Shown here: one piece after another, positions 63,095-64,000 of the stretch
Layout of the letters: the number at the start of each line of letters is the position of its first letter
Position numbering within the stretch: the first letter of the stretch is position 1
From: Youhaiella tibetensis
GTDB lineage: Bacteria; Pseudomonadota; Alphaproteobacteria; Rhizobiales; Devosiaceae
NCBI RefSeq assembly: GCF_008000755.1
Contig: NZ_CP041690.1
Location: 3,287,260-3,351,259 of the forward strand
Length of the DNA stretch: 64,000 nucleotides
Direction of reading: 5' to 3'
The notes under the pieces: generated by a model
Databases searched by the model: none
Told to the model about the DNA's origin: nothing
Seen by the model: the letters and a program-made list of their open reading frames with translations, nothing else
Made by a program: the position numbers and the translations under genes

Positions 63095-63964
63095 ATGCCA
63101 GACCCGGACAAACCGTCTTTCCGCCTCAACCGCCGCCAGGCCCTCTCCCTGGTCGCCGTGACAGCCGCAGGCGGCGCCCTCATGTCTCAGCGCGCTTTCG
63201 CCCAGGAAGCGGGAGCCAGCGCCGACACCGCCGGGCTGCTTCCCGGCGCCGACGTCTGCGTCATCACGCCGGAAGTCACTGAAGGTCCCTACTATTTCGA
63301 TCCCGCCCTCGACCGGCGGGACATCACCGAGGGCCGCCCGGGGGTCAAGACGCAGGTACGGCTGCAGGTGGTCGACGCCCAGTGCAAGCCGCTCTCAGGC
63401 GCTCGCGTCGACATCTGGCATGCGGACGCGACCGGGGTCTATTCAGGCTATGCAAACCAGACCGGTGGCGTCGACACGACGGGCGAGACCTTCATGCGCG
63501 GCACGCAGATGACCGACGCGAACGGGGTTGCCGAGTTCACCACCGTCTATCCCGGCTGGTACCGGGGACGCACCACCCACATCCATTTCAAGGTGTTCCT
63601 CGACGAGACCAACATCCTGACTGGCCAGCTCTTTTTCCCGGATGCGCTTTCCGAGTTCATCTACAAGAACGTCGCGCCCTACTCGGACCGCACCGAAGAA
63701 CGCGACACCATCAACACCAACGACAACATAGCCGCCCAGGCGACCCGCGCCTCTTTCGCCTATGTCAAGGAACTGGCCGATGCCTACCTGGTGGCGATGA
63801 TCATCGGCGTGGACCCGAGCGCGACCTCTTCCAACCTGGGCGACGCTGGCGGTGCCGGTGGCCCGCCTCCGGGCGGCCCTCCCCCCGATGGCGGCAATGG
63901 TGGTCCCCCGGCCACAGGCTCGAGCCGCGGCTCGCTCGTGCCGGGCGTGGAAGCCGGCAACTAA
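63095..63964 (+). CDS. Tat-exported intradiol ring-cleavage dioxygenase
   Basis: A 289-residue protein. A Tat signal (NRRQALSLVAVTAAGG, cleavage after AFA) precedes a protocatechuate-3,4-dioxygenase-like domain. The non-haem Fe(III) ligands are visible: Tyr in EGPYYFD near residue 66, Tyr in YPGWYRGR near residue 155, and two His in THIHFKVF near residue 163. The core DIWHADATGVYSGY is present. A ~45-residue Gly/Pro-rich tail is appended. It should oxidise a catecholic compound outside the cytoplasm. It stands alone with its own terminator. Confidence 0.87.
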   Translation: MPDPDKPSFRLNRRQALSLVAVTAAGGALMSQRAFAQEAGASADTAGLLPGADVCVITPEVTEGPYYFDPALDRRDITEGRPGVKTQVRLQVVDAQCKPLSGARVDIWHADATGVYSGYANQTGGVDTTGETFMRGTQMTDANGVAEFTTVYPGWYRGRTTHIHFKVFLDETNILTGQLFFPDALSEFIYKNVAPYSDRTEERDTINTNDNIAAQATRASFAYVKELADAYLVAMIIGVDPSATSSNLGDAGGAGGPPPGGPPPDGGNGGPPATGSSRGSLVPGVEAGN

Positions 63965-63966
63965 AC

Positions 63967-63995
63967 GGAAAAGGCGGCCAATGGCCGCCTTTTCC
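63967..63995 (+). terminator. Strong intrinsic terminator after the dioxygenase gene
   Basis: GGAAAAGGCGGCC-AAT-GGCCGCCTTTTCC is a perfect 13-bp stem beginning 2 nt after the stop codon, with a T-run in the right arm. Both strands could terminate here. Confidence 0.88.
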
Positions 63996-64000
63996 CAGTT

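Overview
The window looks like a chromosomal segment of an alphaproteobacterium of the order Hyphomicrobiales (Rhizobiales), with a Devosia-like lineage as my best guess. This rests on very high GC, dense operons with 4-bp ATGA overlaps, several TTG starts, and a gene set typical of that order (PuuD-type urate oxidation, FrcBCA-type sugar uptake, PccAB plus methylmalonyl-CoA mutase, CHASE4/MHYT GGDEF-EAL proteins). I saw no tRNA, rRNA, insertion sequence, prophage or CRISPR array.

Layout. 0-6 kb: a truncated CoA-pyrophosphatase, a GNAT enzyme, glutathionyl-hydroquinone reductase, a DHA2 drug exporter, a NUDIX hydrolase and a CpdA-like phosphoesterase. 5.6-7 kb: an ArsR repressor with two SRPBCC/AHSA1 proteins behind a palindromic operator. 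7.1-9.7 kb: an overlapping murL-murD2 pair, the alternative route to the D-glutamate step of peptidoglycan precursor synthesis. 9.7-18.6 kb: a complete propionyl-CoA to succinyl-CoA pathway (acuI, pccB, small ORF, pccA, scpA, mce), with two 120-bp direct repeats flanking scpA. 18.7-24.3 kb: a membrane-anchored regulator-like protein with a divergent receiver-like protein, an MHYT-GGDEF-EAL protein, DUF3008 and MgtC. 24.3-31 kb: a sugar/polyol cluster (SDR, polyol dehydrogenase, FrcA, FrcC and FrcB-type transporter) divergent from a ROK repressor, with a 35-bp palindrome between them. 31.1-35.6 kb: tandem CHASE4-GGDEF-EAL paralogues, the first with a damaged EAL domain. 35.6-36.8 kb: topoisomerase IB behind a tiny membrane protein.

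The core of the window (36.9-61 kb) is a purine catabolism locus that can be read from base to central metabolite. Adenine deaminase and guanine deaminase feed hypoxanthine and xanthine to XdhABC. PuuD oxidises urate, UraH opens 5-hydroxyisourate, and a PuuE-UraD fusion performs the next two steps to allantoate. Allantoicase and ureidoglycolate lyase release urea and glyoxylate, and malate synthase G condenses glyoxylate with acetyl-CoA. A BmpA-type ABC importer and a secreted 5'-nucleotidase probably supply nucleosides. Eleven of these genes (uraH, xdhA, xdhB, xdhC, four transporter genes, puuD, guaD, glcB) lie head to tail on the minus strand, mostly with overlapping ends.

56.9-64 kb: GtrA and methyltransferase, an ArsR-type regulator divergent from a NIPSNAP/ABM monooxygenase pair, the alc-allA genes, a YbaY-META envelope protein, a nucleoside deaminase, two overlapping tiny membrane-protein genes, and a Tat-exported intradiol dioxygenase with a strong terminator. 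GC-rich palindromic repeats of one family recur in intergenic gaps near 11, 13.5, 25.2, 49.1 and 55 kb.
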